A stretch of 64,000 nt of DNA from Enterococcus malodoratus ATCC 43197 (GCF_000407185.1 NZ_KE136481.1:1155636-1219635); one strand, 5' to 3'. Positions 32,435-46,072 are shown, counted from the first letter of the stretch. Numbers and translations: made by a program. The notes: generated from the sequence alone by a model not told the origin.

Positions 32435-32518
32435 TGGTGGAGGAGAGTGGATTCGAACCACTGAACCCTAAGGAACGGATTTACAGTCCGTCGCGTTTAG
32501 CCACTTCGCTACTCCTCC
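32435..32518 (-). tRNA. tRNA-Tyr (anticodon GTA)
   Basis: A class II tRNA of 81 nt plus encoded CCA (32435-32437). It has acceptor GGAGGAG/CTCCTCC, anticodon loop CTGTAAA and a long variable arm. Confidence 0.95.
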
Positions 32519-32556
32519 AGCTAGGTTTTTTTATTATTTAAAAACCCGACTCAGTT

Positions 32557-32585
32557 ATAATACCTAATCTTCAAAAAAAATGCAA
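32557..32585 (-). promoter_or_regulatory. Promoter of the tRNA-Tyr/tRNA-Gln operon
   Basis: Minus-strand TTGCAT (32580-32585) and TATTAT (32557-32562) are 17 bp apart, about 40 bp upstream of tRNA-Tyr. Confidence 0.7.
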
Positions 32586-32601
32586 GTACTTTTTTCAAAA
32601 A

Positions 32602-32832
32602 TTATTCATGTAAATTCCAATTTCGAATTAACGCCTCAATACCATCATCTAGGGTCTTGTAATTCCCTAGTAAATGCCCGTCATTATAGGCTTGAAAATT
32701 TTTATTTTCGGGAATAATCTCACCGATATTTTTTTTACCGATCACTAATTGAGTGACGGTTTGTTTTTCTCCGTTAATCAGACGTTCTTCTTCATTGATC
32801 TGAACTTGGATATCTTTGTTTTTTTTAGACAT
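32602..32832 (-). CDS. DUF2969 family protein
   Basis: This 76-residue protein contains VIGKKNIGEIIPENKNFQAY and a C-terminal FKTLDDGIE-like region. It matches the small conserved DUF2969 proteins of Lactobacillales. The function is unknown. It is monocistronic, upstream of the tRNA operon and in the same direction. Confidence 0.8.
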   Translation of the reverse strand: MSKKNKDIQVQINEEERLINGEKQTVTQLVIGKKNIGEIIPENKNFQAYNDGHLLGNYKTLDDGIEALIRNWNLHE

Positions 32833-32907
32833 ATATTTCCCTCCACCCTGAATAGTTTATCATACTCCAAAAGAAAAGGACAACTGATCACTCAGTTGTC
32901 TCTAGGG

Positions 32908-33552
32908 TTAAGGCTGTGTTACTACCGCTCGCAGTACTTCATAGCCATTATCGGTCAGCAGCTGCTTAATCTCTTCGGTTTCTTTGCTGGATAATTGAAT
33001 CTCCACGATCGTTGCCTCTGTTTTGTGGTCTACGATGACCGTTAGAATACTAAAATCATGATCTGCTAAAATTTTCGTTACTCTAGCCAATACACCTTTT
33101 TTGTCTTCTAAAATCTTCAATTGAACACGAGTTCCACCTTCATAGTACCCGGTTAATTTAAGGAAGGCATCAAAAATATCATTGTTGGTGATGATTCCGA
33201 CTAGCTTTTCACCTTCTAGTACTGGAAGCACATTGATCTTGTTTTGACGCATCAGGTAAATACCGTCTTCTAGTTCTGCATCGGGAGCGACAGTCTTAAC
33301 ATCCTTGATCATCACATCGGCTACAACGGTTTTGTTCAATAGATAATTGACTTCATGCACACTCAGACTAGTTGCTTTTGAAGGCAGCGCCTCTTGAATC
33401 GTTCCTTCCGTGATCAGTCCCACCAATCGATCATTATCAATCACCGGAAGACGGTGGATATCATATTTTTTCATCAAATCAACGGCATCAAATATTTTGG
33501 TTTGAGATGTGACCGTGATTAACTTTTCTGTCATAAAATCTTTTACACTCAT
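32908..33552 (-). CDS. CBS-pair and ACT-domain protein (AcuB-like)
   Basis: This 214-residue protein has two CBS domains (about 1-60 and 75-130, ending KLVGIITNNDIFDAF) and a C-terminal ACT domain (about 140-210, LEDKKGVLARVTKILADHDF). CBS pairs bind adenosine nucleotides and ACT domains bind amino acids. As the last gene of the liv operon, with its start 4 bp after livF, it probably senses branched-chain amino acids or energy state. It resembles AcuB of Bacillus. Confidence 0.85.
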   Translation of the reverse strand: MSVKDFMTEKLITVTSQTKIFDAVDLMKKYDIHRLPVIDNDRLVGLITEGTIQEALPSKATSLSVHEVNYLLNKTVVADVMIKDVKTVAPDAELEDGIYLMRQNKINVLPVLEGEKLVGIITNNDIFDAFLKLTGYYEGGTRVQLKILEDKKGVLARVTKILADHDFSILTVIVDHKTEATIVEIQLSSKETEEIKQLLTDNGYEVLRAVVTQP

Positions 33553-33555
33553 TCT

Positions 33556-34257
33556 TTACCCTCCTAGATAAGCTTTCTTCACTTCTTCACTTTCTAGCAA
33601 CTCTTGACCCGTTCCTGACAAGACCACTTTTCCAGTCTCTAATACGTATCCGCGATCCGCGATTGATAACGCCATTTTGGCATTCTGCTCGATCAATAAA
33701 ACCGTCGTTCCTTGCTTTTGAATTTCTTGAATGATGTTGAAAATTTCCTGAATAAAGATTGGTGCTAAGCCCATAGAAGGTTCATCTAACAGCAACAAGC
33801 GCGGTTTAGACATCAATGCCCGCCCCATCGCCAGCATCTGTTGTTCTCCCCCAGATAACGTTGAAGCATCTTGATTTAAGCGTTCTTTCAAGATCGGGAA
33901 TTTTTCATAAACGTGTTCATAATCCTTTTTGATGGCGTCATCTTTTCGTAAATAAGCCCCCATCTCTAAGTTTTCTAAAACAGTCAAGCCAGAAAAGACA
34001 TGACGGCCTTCAGGCACTTGAGAGATTCCTTGAGCAACAATTTTTCTTGGCGCCTTCTTTTGGATCGGTACCCCTTCAAAGGTGATTGTCCCTTTTGAGG
34101 GCTGATTCAGTCCAGAGATCGTCCGTAAAATGGTTGTTTTTCCCGCACCATTCGCCCCGATCAATGAAACGATCTCGCCTTGATTGACTTCAAAACTAAC
34201 ATCGCGTACCGCTTGGATCATGCCGTAATGAACCGAAAGATTTTCAATTTTCAGCAT
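33556..34257 (-). CDS. livF: Branched-chain amino-acid ABC transporter ATPase LivF
   Basis: This 233-residue ATPase has Walker A GANGAGKTT, signature LSGGEQQMLAMGRALM, Walker B LLLLDEPSMGLAP and the LivF-type C-terminus. It powers uptake with LivG through the LivHM pore. It overlaps the livG stop by 1 bp, so the operon is tightly packed. Confidence 0.95.
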   Translation of the reverse strand: MLKIENLSVHYGMIQAVRDVSFEVNQGEIVSLIGANGAGKTTILRTISGLNQPSKGTITFEGVPIQKKAPRKIVAQGISQVPEGRHVFSGLTVLENLEMGAYLRKDDAIKKDYEHVYEKFPILKERLNQDASTLSGGEQQMLAMGRALMSKPRLLLLDEPSMGLAPIFIQEIFNIIQEIQKQGTTVLLIEQNAKMALSIADRGYVLETGKVVLSGTGQELLESEEVKKAYLGG

Positions 34258-35033
34258 TATAGGTCACCTCCAAGGTAGGCTTTAATAACTTCTGGATTGT
34301 TCTTAATTTCTTCAGGAACACCTTCTGCTAAAATCCGACCATATTCTAAAACATAGATCCGTTCGCAGACATCCATAACTAAGCTCATATCGTGTTCAAT
34401 TAATAGAATCGTGATTTGAAACTCCTTTTGGATCTTTCTGATCAACAAGGTCAACGCCGCCGTTTCTTGCGGGTTCATCCCTGCTGCCGGTTCGTCCAAG
34501 AAGAGAATTTTCGGTTTTGTCGCCAACGCCCGTACGATTTCTAAACGTCGTTGTTCGCCATACGGCAAGTTGCGAGCTAAGTTTTCCGCTTTGTCCTGCA
34601 AATCAAAAATCGTTAATAATTTCAACGCTTCTTCCTTTAATTCTGCTTCCTTACTATAAAAAGCAGGTAAACGCAGAACACTGGAAAAGAAGCCCTCTTT
34701 GTTTTTACTATTCATAGCGATCAAAACATTGTCCAAAACCGTTAAATCTTTAAACAAACGAATATTCTGAAACGTTCTACTCAGGCCTAAATCAGCGATC
34801 GCGTAAGGTTTCTGACCATTCAGGCGATGATTTTTCCCATCGACTTCTAACAGCACGTCCCCTTCACTAGGCTCATAAACACCGGTAATCAAATTGAATA
34901 GGGTTGTTTTTCCGGCACCATTCGGCCCGATCAGACCGACTAATTGATTCTCTTCTAATGCGATATTGACATTGGAGACCGCCGCCAAACCGCCAAAGTT
35001 TTTGGTTAACTCTTTAATTTCCAACAGAGGCAT
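34257..35033 (-). CDS. livG: Branched-chain amino-acid ABC transporter ATPase LivG
   Basis: The 258-residue ATPase starts MPLLEIKELTKNFGGLAAVS. It has Walker A GPNGAGKTTLFN, the LivG-type insert, signature LPYGEQRRLEIVRALA (degenerate, normal for LivG) and Walker B ILFLDEPAAGMNP. I chose the ATG at 35033 because AAAGGGAG is 9 bp upstream. It overlaps livM by 20 bp. Confidence 0.95.
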   Translation of the reverse strand: MPLLEIKELTKNFGGLAAVSNVNIALEENQLVGLIGPNGAGKTTLFNLITGVYEPSEGDVLLEVDGKNHRLNGQKPYAIADLGLSRTFQNIRLFKDLTVLDNVLIAMNSKNKEGFFSSVLRLPAFYSKEAELKEEALKLLTIFDLQDKAENLARNLPYGEQRRLEIVRALATKPKILFLDEPAAGMNPQETAALTLLIRKIQKEFQITILLIEHDMSLVMDVCERIYVLEYGRILAEGVPEEIKNNPEVIKAYLGGDL

Positions 35034-35997
35034 TCTGGTCATCTCCCTTTTTAAACTTATCAACAATTTTCTTCACAGATAATTCTTTCGTTCCTAATAA
35101 TCCGCCTGGCTTGAAGATCATCAAGATGATCAATGCCAACGCGTAGATAATCATCCGTAAGGTTCCGAAATCTTGCAGATACATATTGATGATTCCTAAA
35201 AGTATCGCTGCGATAAAGGTCCCTGTAACACTGCCGATCCCGCCTAATACGACTAAGATCAAAATATCGACAGATTTAGTAAATGCAAAATCCTTCGGTG
35301 CGATTGATTGCAGATACCCTGCATACAACGAACCAGCAATACTCGCTGTCATCGCGCCAAATGTAAAGGCCATAACTTTGTATTTCGTCGTGTTCACGCC
35401 CATTGATTCGGCCGCGATCTCATCTTCGCGAATCGCCATGGTCGCACGACCCGCACCTGAACGAATGTAGTTGACGATAAACAAGGTTGTGATCGCCATA
35501 AAACCGTAAACTATTTGCCAGTCAACAAAAGGTTCGATTCCAAATAGCCCTGATGGTCCATTCGTGATGTCTTTAAAGTTGATCAATAGTATCCGAATGA
35601 TTTCCGCAACACCTAATGTCGCGATTGCTAAATAGTCACCGCTTAAACGCAACGTTGGAATCCCCACCGCTACAGCAACAATACCGGCGATAATAACGCC
35701 GACAGCCATTCCTAAGAAGAATCCGCCGTAAGTCGGCATACTCATTGAAACTAGTGCCGCTCCATAAGCGCCAATCGCCATGAATCCAGCGTGTCCCAAA
35801 GAAAACTGACCAGAAAAACCAATAATCAAATTCAAACCCACCGCTAAAATCACATTAATTCCGATTTGAACCAAAACATTATCTAAGAACAAATTGACCA
35901 TCCCAGCAGAGTAAGCCACATATAAAATCACATAGCCAATTACGATCAAAGCTAGCCAAATCAAATTGTATTTCAAATTCTTTTTCATTTGATCCAC
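35014..35997 (-). CDS. livM: Branched-chain amino-acid ABC permease LivM
   Basis: This 327-residue membrane protein has about eight to nine transmembrane helices. It carries the LivM signature GLNLIIGFSGQFSLGHAGFM and the cytoplasmic EAA-like loop AIREDEIAAESMGVNTTKYK. It forms the channel with LivH. Its start touches the livH stop. Confidence 0.95.
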   Translation of the reverse strand: MDQMKKNLKYNLIWLALIVIGYVILYVAYSAGMVNLFLDNVLVQIGINVILAVGLNLIIGFSGQFSLGHAGFMAIGAYGAALVSMSMPTYGGFFLGMAVGVIIAGIVAVAVGIPTLRLSGDYLAIATLGVAEIIRILLINFKDITNGPSGLFGIEPFVDWQIVYGFMAITTLFIVNYIRSGAGRATMAIREDEIAAESMGVNTTKYKVMAFTFGAMTASIAGSLYAGYLQSIAPKDFAFTKSVDILILVVLGGIGSVTGTFIAAILLGIINMYLQDFGTLRMIIYALALIILMIFKPGGLLGTKELSVKKIVDKFKKGDDQNASVGN

Positions 35998-36876
35998 CTA
36001 CACTTTCTCTTTTACGTGTTTGCCCAAAATGCCGGCTGGACGAACTAATAAAATTAAAATCAATACTGCGTAAACCACTGCATCTTTGAAATCAGAGAAT
36101 CCTAACGCCGTTGTTATTGTTTCGATCAGTCCAATAACAAAGCCGCCGATCGCAGCTCCCGGAATAATCCCGATCCCGCCTAAAACAGCCGCGATAAAGG
36201 ATTTCAGCCCCGGAATATAGCCCATCATCGGATCAATCGAGTTATAATACAGTCCGATCATCATTCCACCGGCTGCAGCGAGTGCCGAACCCAATGCAAA
36301 GGTAAATGAAATCGTCCGATTCACATCGATCCCCATCAGCTGTGCAGCATCGGTATCAACGCTGACTGCACGCATCGCTTTCCCCATCTTAGTTCTTTGA
36401 ACGATCAAGTTTAAGGTGATCATCAGGAATAAGGACAGGCCTAAAATTAACAACTGAATGTTTGAGACGCTTAAGAAACCAATCTTGAAGACCTGCAATT
36501 TAATCACTTGCGGAAAAGGTCTGGTTGTCGAGCTGAAAAAATAGATCATTGTATTTTGTAATAGATACGATACACCGATCGCTGTAATCAATGCCGCGAT
36601 CCGAGTTGAATTTCTCAGTGGTCGATAGGCCAAGAATTCGATTACTACACCTAAGATCGCACTGCCCGCCATTGACAAAATCAATGCTGGAAAGAATCCC
36701 ATATTGAATTGATTGATCAAAAAGTAGCCAATAAATGAGCCAATCATATAGATTTCACCATGGGCAAAGTTGATCAATTTAATAATTCCATAAACCATGG
36801 TATAGCCTAGCGCCATCAACGCATAGACACTCCCAAGAAAAAGCCCATTGACGATTTGCTGAATAAATATTTCCAT
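35998..36876 (-). CDS. livH: Branched-chain amino-acid ABC permease LivH
   Basis: The 292-residue protein starts MEIFIQQIVNGLFLGSVYAL. It contains GYTMVYGIIKLINFAHGEIY and the EAA-like loop RAVSVDTDAAQLMGIDVNRT. The ATG at 36876 lacks a strong ribosome site; an in-frame TTG at 36897 is an alternative. It is separated from livJ by an attenuator-like hairpin. Confidence 0.93.
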   Translation of the reverse strand: MEIFIQQIVNGLFLGSVYALMALGYTMVYGIIKLINFAHGEIYMIGSFIGYFLINQFNMGFFPALILSMAGSAILGVVIEFLAYRPLRNSTRIAALITAIGVSYLLQNTMIYFFSSTTRPFPQVIKLQVFKIGFLSVSNIQLLILGLSLFLMITLNLIVQRTKMGKAMRAVSVDTDAAQLMGIDVNRTISFTFALGSALAAAGGMMIGLYYNSIDPMMGYIPGLKSFIAAVLGGIGIIPGAAIGGFVIGLIETITTALGFSDFKDAVVYAVLILILLVRPAGILGKHVKEKV

Positions 36877-36936
36877 CTTTATCACATCACTTTTCAAAAA
36901 AATAGATTAGCCGCTTATTTTGCGTACTTGATTCTT

Positions 36937-36974
36937 AAAAGGGAGTGTGCCAAAGTCCATTGGCACACCCCCTT
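36937..36974 (-). terminator. Attenuator-like hairpin between livJ and livH
   Basis: Minus-strand AAGGGGGTGTGCCAA pairs with TTGGCACACTCCCTT (one mismatch) and is followed by TTTT. It can stop part of the transcripts after livJ, so that the binding protein is made in excess of the permease. Confidence 0.8.
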
Positions 36975-36993
36975 GCCTGCTTTTCCCGATTAA

Positions 36994-38157
36994 TTATTGA
37001 TTTACGGTTTCAGCAGAAGTTTCTTTTCCATCTGTCAGTCCTAGTACAACTAAAGGTTTCACAGGATTGTGATCCTTGTCCATAGAAATCTTACCAGTAA
37101 CCCCTTCAAAGTCTTTCAAATTCGCAAGACCTTTCTTGATAGCTTCAGGTGTTGCTTTTCCTTCATCTTCGATCGCTTGTTTGATCATGTAAACAGAATC
37201 ATAAGCTAACGCGTTGAATGAAGAAGGCTGTTTGCTGTATTTCTTTTCAAAAGCTTTTACAAATGGTTCCACTTTGTCTGTTGCTGGAGCTTTCGTTGAG
37301 AAGTGCCCTGTGTAATAAACGTTTTTGACGTTGCTTGCACCAGCAGTTTCAATCAGTTTTTCATCACCGAAACCATCTGCACCGATGATTGGTTGTTCAA
37401 TACCCATTTCACGGGCTTGTTTGATGATCAAGCCAGCTTCTGTGTAATAACCTGGGATATAGATGACATTGAAGTCTTTATCTTTGATTTTTGTCAACAT
37501 TGCTTGGAAATCTTTGTCACCAGCGGTAAAGTTTTCCTCCGCTACGATTGTTCCTTTATACGTTTCCTTAAAGGCTTTTTTCAACCCGTTTGCATAATCG
37601 CTTGAGTTATCGCCTAAAATCACTGCTTTATCAGCCTTCAAATTATCTTCCGCATATTTTGCTAAAATGACCCCTTGAGAACTGTCTTGGAAACAAGCTC
37701 GATAGATATAATCTTGTACTTTACCCTTTTGTACAGTGATCGCATCATCTGTTCCTGAAGGCGTAATAGCAGGTACTTTGGCTTTCGATAAGTTTGGCAA
37801 TGTCGCTTTTGTTGCGCCAGAAGTAGCCGGTCCCACAATCGCAACAACTTCATCTTTAGTAGTTAAGTTAGCCGCAACAGAAGCAGCTTCATTATTATCT
37901 GACTTATTGTCTTTTGAAACGTACTCGATTTTCTTTCCGTCAATCCCGCCGTCTTTATTGATTTCTTCAACAGCCAATTTGACACCTTCATTTTCTGCTT
38001 CACCATAAGCGGCTACAGCACCAGATAATTCAAAATTTCCGCCGATTTTGATTGTTTTGGCATCTTCCCCGCCACTGCTATCATTGGCTTTAGGCGAACC
38101 ACATGCGCCAAATAGAAACAACCCTGCTGCCAATGCAGCTACTGTTCTTTTCTTCAT
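36994..38157 (-). CDS. livJ: Branched-chain amino-acid binding lipoprotein (LivJ/LivK type)
   Basis: This 387-residue lipoprotein has lipobox FGAC (Cys19) and the type-I periplasmic-binding fold: FELSGAVAAYGEAENEGVKL, VGPATSGATKATLPNLSKAK and SFNALAYDSVYMIKQAIEDE. Anchored outside the membrane, it captures Leu/Ile/Val or a related amino acid and delivers it to LivHM. Its promoter has a CodY-box-like site. Confidence 0.93.
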   Translation of the reverse strand: MKKRTVAALAAGLFLFGACGSPKANDSSGGEDAKTIKIGGNFELSGAVAAYGEAENEGVKLAVEEINKDGGIDGKKIEYVSKDNKSDNNEAASVAANLTTKDEVVAIVGPATSGATKATLPNLSKAKVPAITPSGTDDAITVQKGKVQDYIYRACFQDSSQGVILAKYAEDNLKADKAVILGDNSSDYANGLKKAFKETYKGTIVAEENFTAGDKDFQAMLTKIKDKDFNVIYIPGYYTEAGLIIKQAREMGIEQPIIGADGFGDEKLIETAGASNVKNVYYTGHFSTKAPATDKVEPFVKAFEKKYSKQPSSFNALAYDSVYMIKQAIEDEGKATPEAIKKGLANLKDFEGVTGKISMDKDHNPVKPLVVLGLTDGKETSAETVNQ

Positions 38158-38204
38158 CCTGTTACCCCCTAATAAAATAATGATAATTTGTTAAGATAAT
38201 AAAG

Positions 38205-38251
38205 AATATATAGGAAAAAACTCTCACTGTCAATTAAATTTTCTGAATATT
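38205..38251 (-). promoter_or_regulatory. livJ promoter with CodY-box-like site
   Basis: Minus-strand TTGACA (38228-38233) and TATATT (38205-38210) are 17 bp apart. Just upstream, AATATTCAGAAAATT (38237-38251 on the minus strand) matches the CodY consensus at 14 of 15 positions. Repression when branched-chain amino acids are plentiful is inferred. Confidence 0.75.
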
Positions 38252-38602
38252 TTAATAATTCAACAATACTCAAACAATTTATAGCGCTTACAACCCTATT
38301 TAAAGTCTATCAGATAACTAAAAAAAATCCCTTTAACTGATAAACAGTCAAAGAGATTTATTTAAAATAACTGAGTTTCTTAATTGTAAGGCCGCTTCAA
38401 GATTCTGCTCAGAATCATTGATCATGGGCTATTTTGAGCCGATTTGCTCATTTTGGATTCGTTTGACTAAACTAGCCGTGAAAAATCTGAAAGAAATCAC
38501 CCCGTCCATACAATAACCAGATTGCCCAATTTCTTGTCACTCGCTAAAATGAATGACAGACACAATTATCGCTTCTTTTCTATCGAAAATTCAGCCTACT
38601 TT
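38252..38602. other. Intergenic region between livJ and yidD
   Basis: No gene or strong hairpin is visible. The stretch is A+T-rich near livJ and carries TAACTGATAAACAGTCAAAG-like sequence with no clear role. Confidence 0.4.
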
Positions 38603-38899
38603 TTATACCTTCAAATCCTTCTTCGAATTCTGATAATCAGGTTCTTCTCGATCAACTAAATTTTTCCGCAAAGAAAAATTGACAGGTACATAGTCTAATC
38701 CCGGTTTAGCAAATGGATGACACCGCAGAATACGCGAAGTCCCCATCAAAAACCCTTTAAAAGCCCCATGAACTTGGATCGCCTTAATCATGTAACTAGA
38801 ACATGATGGGTAATAGCGACAAGAGGGCTGCGTTAACGGCGAGATAAAGCGCTGATAGCCTCGTACTAAAAAGATTAATCCTTTACCTATGAAATTCAT
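38603..38899 (-). CDS. yidD: Membrane protein insertion efficiency factor YidD
   Basis: This 98-residue amphipathic protein has the signature [20 protein letters not shown] followed by [12 protein letters not shown] and [15 protein letters not shown]. YidD binds the inner face of the membrane and assists YidC-dependent insertion. It is monocistronic here, not next to rpmH or rnpA. Confidence 0.92.
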   Translation of the reverse strand: MNFIGKGLIFLVRGYQRFISPLTQPSCRYYPSCSSYMIKAIQVHGAFKGFLMGTSRILRCHPFAKPGLDYVPVNFSLRKNLVDREEPDYQNSKKDLKV

Positions 38900-39022
38900 T
38901 CTCTCACCTCAACATCGTTCCTATATTACGTATACCATTCTTTTTAAAGAGAACTTGCAAAAAAGGGATCGCACCAAATAAATGGAGCAACCCCTTATAA
39001 TCAACTAAAACTTCACTGCAAA

Positions 39023-39199
39023 TTAATGGACAAAATCTAAGATATGACGCCAAACATCTGGCATCAACACTTTAAAAGGATTTCCGCCACCCATTGCACC
39101 GTAACCGATCATACTGCCAACAACAAATAATAGGACACCAGCTAGTAAAATTGCCACGATCCGAATTAAGCTGCGTAAGATATGTTCACCCGAACTCAT
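39023..39199 (-). CDS. EpuA-like small membrane protein after murA
   Basis: The 58-residue product starts MSSGEHILRSLIRIVAILLA and has one transmembrane helix (about 11-33). It ends MPDVWRHILDFVH. Annotation pipelines often call this family DNA-directed RNA polymerase subunit beta or EpuA; it follows murA in streptococci. The start is 12 bp from the murA stop with AAGGAGTG upstream. Its real role is unknown, possibly membrane docking of a partner. Confidence 0.8.
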   Translation of the reverse strand: MSSGEHILRSLIRIVAILLAGVLLFVVGSMIGYGAMGGGNPFKVLMPDVWRHILDFVH

Positions 39200-39210
39200 A
39201 TATCCACTCC

Positions 39211-40512
39211 TTAAGCTAATACAGTGACTGCGTCGGCCGTTTTCTTGCTTTCATTGTCAACACGTTCCACATCCGCACCTAATTGTTGTAATTTAGTGTG
39301 GAATTTGTAGTAGCCGCGATCCAAATATTTCAAATTACGGACACGTGTCATACCATTTGCTCGCAGACCAGCCAAAACTAAAGCAGCTGCCGCACGTAGA
39401 TCAGTCGCATAAACTTCTGCGCCTTGCAATTCAGATGCCCCTTTAATCAAGGCAACGTTATTGTCGATCTTCACTTGTGCATTCATTCTGCGCATTTCTT
39501 CTAAATGTTGGAAACGATTTTCGAAGACCGTTTCTGTAGTTGTGCTAACACCATCAGCTACTAATTGAATAGCGGTCATTTGTGCTTGCATATCTGTTGG
39601 GAATCCTGGATGAGGCATCGTTTTAATATCCGTCGCTTTCAAGCTCTTAGGACCGATAACTCGTAATCCGTCATTTTCTTCAGTGATCTTAACACCCATT
39701 TCGATCAGTTTAGAGATCAATGGACGATTATGTTCAGGAATTGCTCCATCAATCAAGACATTGCCTTCCGTCATTGCAGCAGCAACCATGAATGTTCCAG
39801 CTTCAATCCGGTCTTGAACGATTGGATGAGAAACAGCGTGAAGATGGTCAACACCTTCGATACGCATCGTTTCTGTACCAGCACCATGGATGCTAGCACC
39901 CATTTTATTTAGGAAGTTCGCCAAATCAACGATCTCAGGTTCGCGAGCAACGTTTTCGATCACAGTTGTTCCTTTAGCCTTTACAGCGGCCATCATGATG
40001 TTTTGAGTCGCACCGACACTTGGGAAGTCCAAATAAATCGTATCCCCGACTAATTCGTCAGCGATTGCTTCAATGTATCCATTTTTTTGGATAATTTTCG
40101 CACCCAAAGCTTGGAATCCTTTCAAATGCAAATCAATTGGACGTTTACCAATTGCACAGCCGCCAGGCATTGCAACCTTTGCGTGTCCGTTGCGCGCCAA
40201 TAAAGGCCCCATCACAACGATTGACGCACGCATTTTGCTAACATACTCATAAGGGGCTTCCACGTTCAATTGACGGGTCGCATCCACTGTAATTTCTTTC
40301 GTTTCTTCATTAAACTCAACATCTGTATTCAAATAACGAATCACTTGATTCATGGTAAAGACATCAGATAAAATCGGAACATTGCTTAATGTTGATGTTC
40401 CTTCTTCAGCTAATAAAGTCGCAGCTAAAATTGGCAATACGGCATTTTTTGCCCCTTCGATATGTACTGTTCCTTTTAATTGTTTACCACCACGAACGAT
40501 GATCTCTTCCAT
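39211..40512 (-). CDS. murA: UDP-N-acetylglucosamine 1-carboxyvinyltransferase (MurA)
   Basis: This 433-residue enzyme makes the first committed step of peptidoglycan synthesis: it adds enolpyruvate from PEP to UDP-GlcNAc in the cytosol. Seen are [10 protein letters not shown] at the N-terminus (Lys22/Asn23 region), the catalytic-loop Cys in [12 protein letters not shown], which fosfomycin alkylates, and the [17 protein letters not shown] motif. It is one of the two MurA paralogues usual in low-GC Gram-positives. A DUF1146 gene lies upstream. Confidence 0.95.
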   Translation of the reverse strand: MEEIIVRGGKQLKGTVHIEGAKNAVLPILAATLLAEEGTSTLSNVPILSDVFTMNQVIRYLNTDVEFNEETKEITVDATRQLNVEAPYEYVSKMRASIVVMGPLLARNGHAKVAMPGGCAIGKRPIDLHLKGFQALGAKIIQKNGYIEAIADELVGDTIYLDFPSVGATQNIMMAAVKAKGTTVIENVAREPEIVDLANFLNKMGASIHGAGTETMRIEGVDHLHAVSHPIVQDRIEAGTFMVAAAMTEGNVLIDGAIPEHNRPLISKLIEMGVKITEENDGLRVIGPKSLKATDIKTMPHPGFPTDMQAQMTAIQLVADGVSTTTETVFENRFQHLEEMRRMNAQVKIDNNVALIKGASELQGAEVYATDLRAAAALVLAGLRANGMTRVRNLKYLDRGYYKFHTKLQQLGADVERVDNESKKTADAVTVLA

Positions 40513-40557
40513 TGTATTCCCTCCAAAAAAGCTAGTCGATTATCTCGTATATGTACC

Positions 40558-40791
40558 TTAACTAAATGTCAAAAATATATTTTTGCATAAAAGAATGATT
40601 TCTAAGAAGAACGTACTGCAAGCAAAACCTAAGGCGATCGCCATCATCAAAATCACGATTCGAACTTGAGTCTCCTTAAATGCTTTAAACAGATTTTCAA
40701 TTCGCAAAGCTCTTAAAGCCCAGAAGGCTAAATAGATAAAGGAAAAATGCGATACAATCCGAACGATTGCATCAATTCCAAATACTTGCAT
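40558..40791 (-). CDS. DUF1146 family membrane protein (YwzB-like)
   Basis: The 77-residue protein starts MQVFGIDAIVRIVSHFSFIY and has two transmembrane segments separated by a basic loop (RALRIENLFKAFKETQVR). This family (YwzB in Bacillus) sits between the atp operon and murA in many Firmicutes. I chose the ATG at 40791 with AAAGGAAAC upstream. The function is unknown. Confidence 0.82.
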   Translation of the reverse strand: MQVFGIDAIVRIVSHFSFIYLAFWALRALRIENLFKAFKETQVRIVILMMAIALGFACSTFFLEIILLCKNIFLTFS

Positions 40792-40869
40792 AATTCGTTT
40801 CCTTTCAAAAAAATCAATAGTTGGATTATAGCACAGATTTATATAAAGAAGAACACTTTGCGCATTCAA

Positions 40870-41100
40870 AGAACTATACAGAAACTTTTAAAAAACTTAA
40901 TCTTTCAATTTTGCTTTTTTATTATCAAAACAACTTTTTTTTATAGGTAAAAAGTCCTTTAAAAATTTTTAGGTTCCTTTTTTAGTCAATATATCAAAAA
41001 ATACTCAGTGTTTTTTGAAGTCCAAGTTTTTTGAAAATTTGTGCATTTACTTGCTTTCTTTATTCTAATAATCAGTTAAAATATTGAACTATTTCACAAA
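40870..41100. other. Intergenic region between DUF1146 gene and atp terminator
   Basis: A very A+T-rich stretch that probably carries the promoter of the DUF1146/murA transcript. I could not choose a single -35/-10 pair. No gene is visible. Confidence 0.4.
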
Positions 41101-41102
41101 AA

Positions 41103-41133
41103 AAAGTTGTGCCGCAATCAGCGGCACAACTTT
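41103..41133 (-). terminator. Terminator of the atp operon
   Basis: AAAGTTGTGCCGC pairs perfectly with GCGGCACAACTTT around a 5-nt loop, followed by a T tract on the minus strand. It lies 56 bp after atpC. Confidence 0.9.
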
Positions 41134-41188
41134 CAATAATCCTATGGTCTTTCAGAAAAGGATTCTGCAATGACCGTTTTTGCAATAT

Positions 41189-41623
41189 TTAACGATGTTT
41201 AGAAACCTTGATCCGATTCATAGCACGGTGCAAAGCAACTTCGGCACGGCTCAACTGATCGGTATCTTCCTTTTCGCGAGCTTCTTGAATCCGCGCTTCC
41301 GCACGTTGTTTTGCTCTTTCAGCACGTGAAACATCGATATCTCGTTCACGTTCTGCCGTATCGGCGATAATCGTCAACACATTGTCCCGAACTTCCATGA
41401 TCCCACCATTGACTGCGATCCAATCCACGTGTGTATCAGCATCCGTCCGGCGAACACGAACCTCATCGATTGCAAGAGGCGCAATGATCGGTGCATGGTT
41501 TGGTAATATCCCAATTTCACCGGCGACCGTTTTTGCAATGACGATGGTTGCATTATGATCATAGACGTTACCATCTGGAGTAACAACGTTCACTTGCAGA
41601 ACTTTGTCTTTTTCTTGTTCCAT
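41189..41623 (-). CDS. atpC: F-ATPase epsilon subunit
   Basis: This 144-residue subunit has the N-terminal beta sandwich ([35 protein letters not shown]) and the C-terminal helical hairpin ([20 protein letters not shown]) that can lock the rotor. It is the last gene of the operon, 13 bp after atpD. Confidence 0.95.
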   Translation of the reverse strand: MEQEKDKVLQVNVVTPDGNVYDHNATIVIAKTVAGEIGILPNHAPIIAPLAIDEVRVRRTDADTHVDWIAVNGGIMEVRDNVLTIIADTAERERDIDVSRAERAKQRAEARIQEAREKEDTDQLSRAEVALHRAMNRIKVSKHR

Positions 41624-41636
41624 CGGGCACCTCTTT

Positions 41637-43962
<2,326 letters not shown>

Positions 43963-43980
43963 GATTTATTCTCACCTCGA

Positions 43981-45507
<1,527 letters not shown>

Positions 45508-45526
45508 TCATTTCACCTCTTCTTCT

Positions 45527-46072
45527 CTACTTTTTACTAAGTGCTGCTCGTAGGCCATTTAATTGGCTGGCGAGGCTGCCGTCGATCACTTGATGATCGG
45601 CTTCAACAATGACACCACCGAGAATTGATTCATCAACTATCGGGGTTAATGAGGCCTTTTGGTAGCCAAAAACATCAGCGACTTTTGCTTCAAGTTCGTG
45701 TTTCTTTTCTTCAGAGAGCGGAACAGCCGTTGTGACTGTACCGTGTGCGACTTTGTTCATTTCATCATAGCGACGCTCAAATTCATCAATCATAAATGGA
45801 AGATCATCGCTGCGGTTGTACTCAAATACAACCAATAGAAAATTTTTAACGATCCCGTCGAATCCGCCAGTAAAAGCATCCATGATGGCCTTCTTTTCTG
45901 CACCTTCTAAACGAACATCAGTTAAAATATTTCCTAGATCAGGAATTTCTTTACAGATTTCCCGAATCGTCAACAACTCTTGATAAACGGCATCGGCGGC
46001 TTCATTTTCGATCGCCAATTCAAACAAAGCTTTCCCATAACGTTTACCAACAGTGTATTTATCAAGCTTCAT
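45527..46072 (-). CDS. atpH: F-ATPase delta subunit
   Basis: This 181-residue subunit links F1 to the peripheral stalk. It shows the typical start YTVGKRYGKALFELAIENEA and the conserved VDESILGGVIVEADHQVIDG at the C-terminus. It overlaps atpF by 11 bp. Confidence 0.95.
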   Translation of the reverse strand: MKLDKYTVGKRYGKALFELAIENEAADAVYQELLTIREICKEIPDLGNILTDVRLEGAEKKAIMDAFTGGFDGIVKNFLLVVFEYNRSDDLPFMIDEFERRYDEMNKVAHGTVTTAVPLSEEKKHELEAKVADVFGYQKASLTPIVDESILGGVIVEADHQVIDGSLASQLNGLRAALSKK

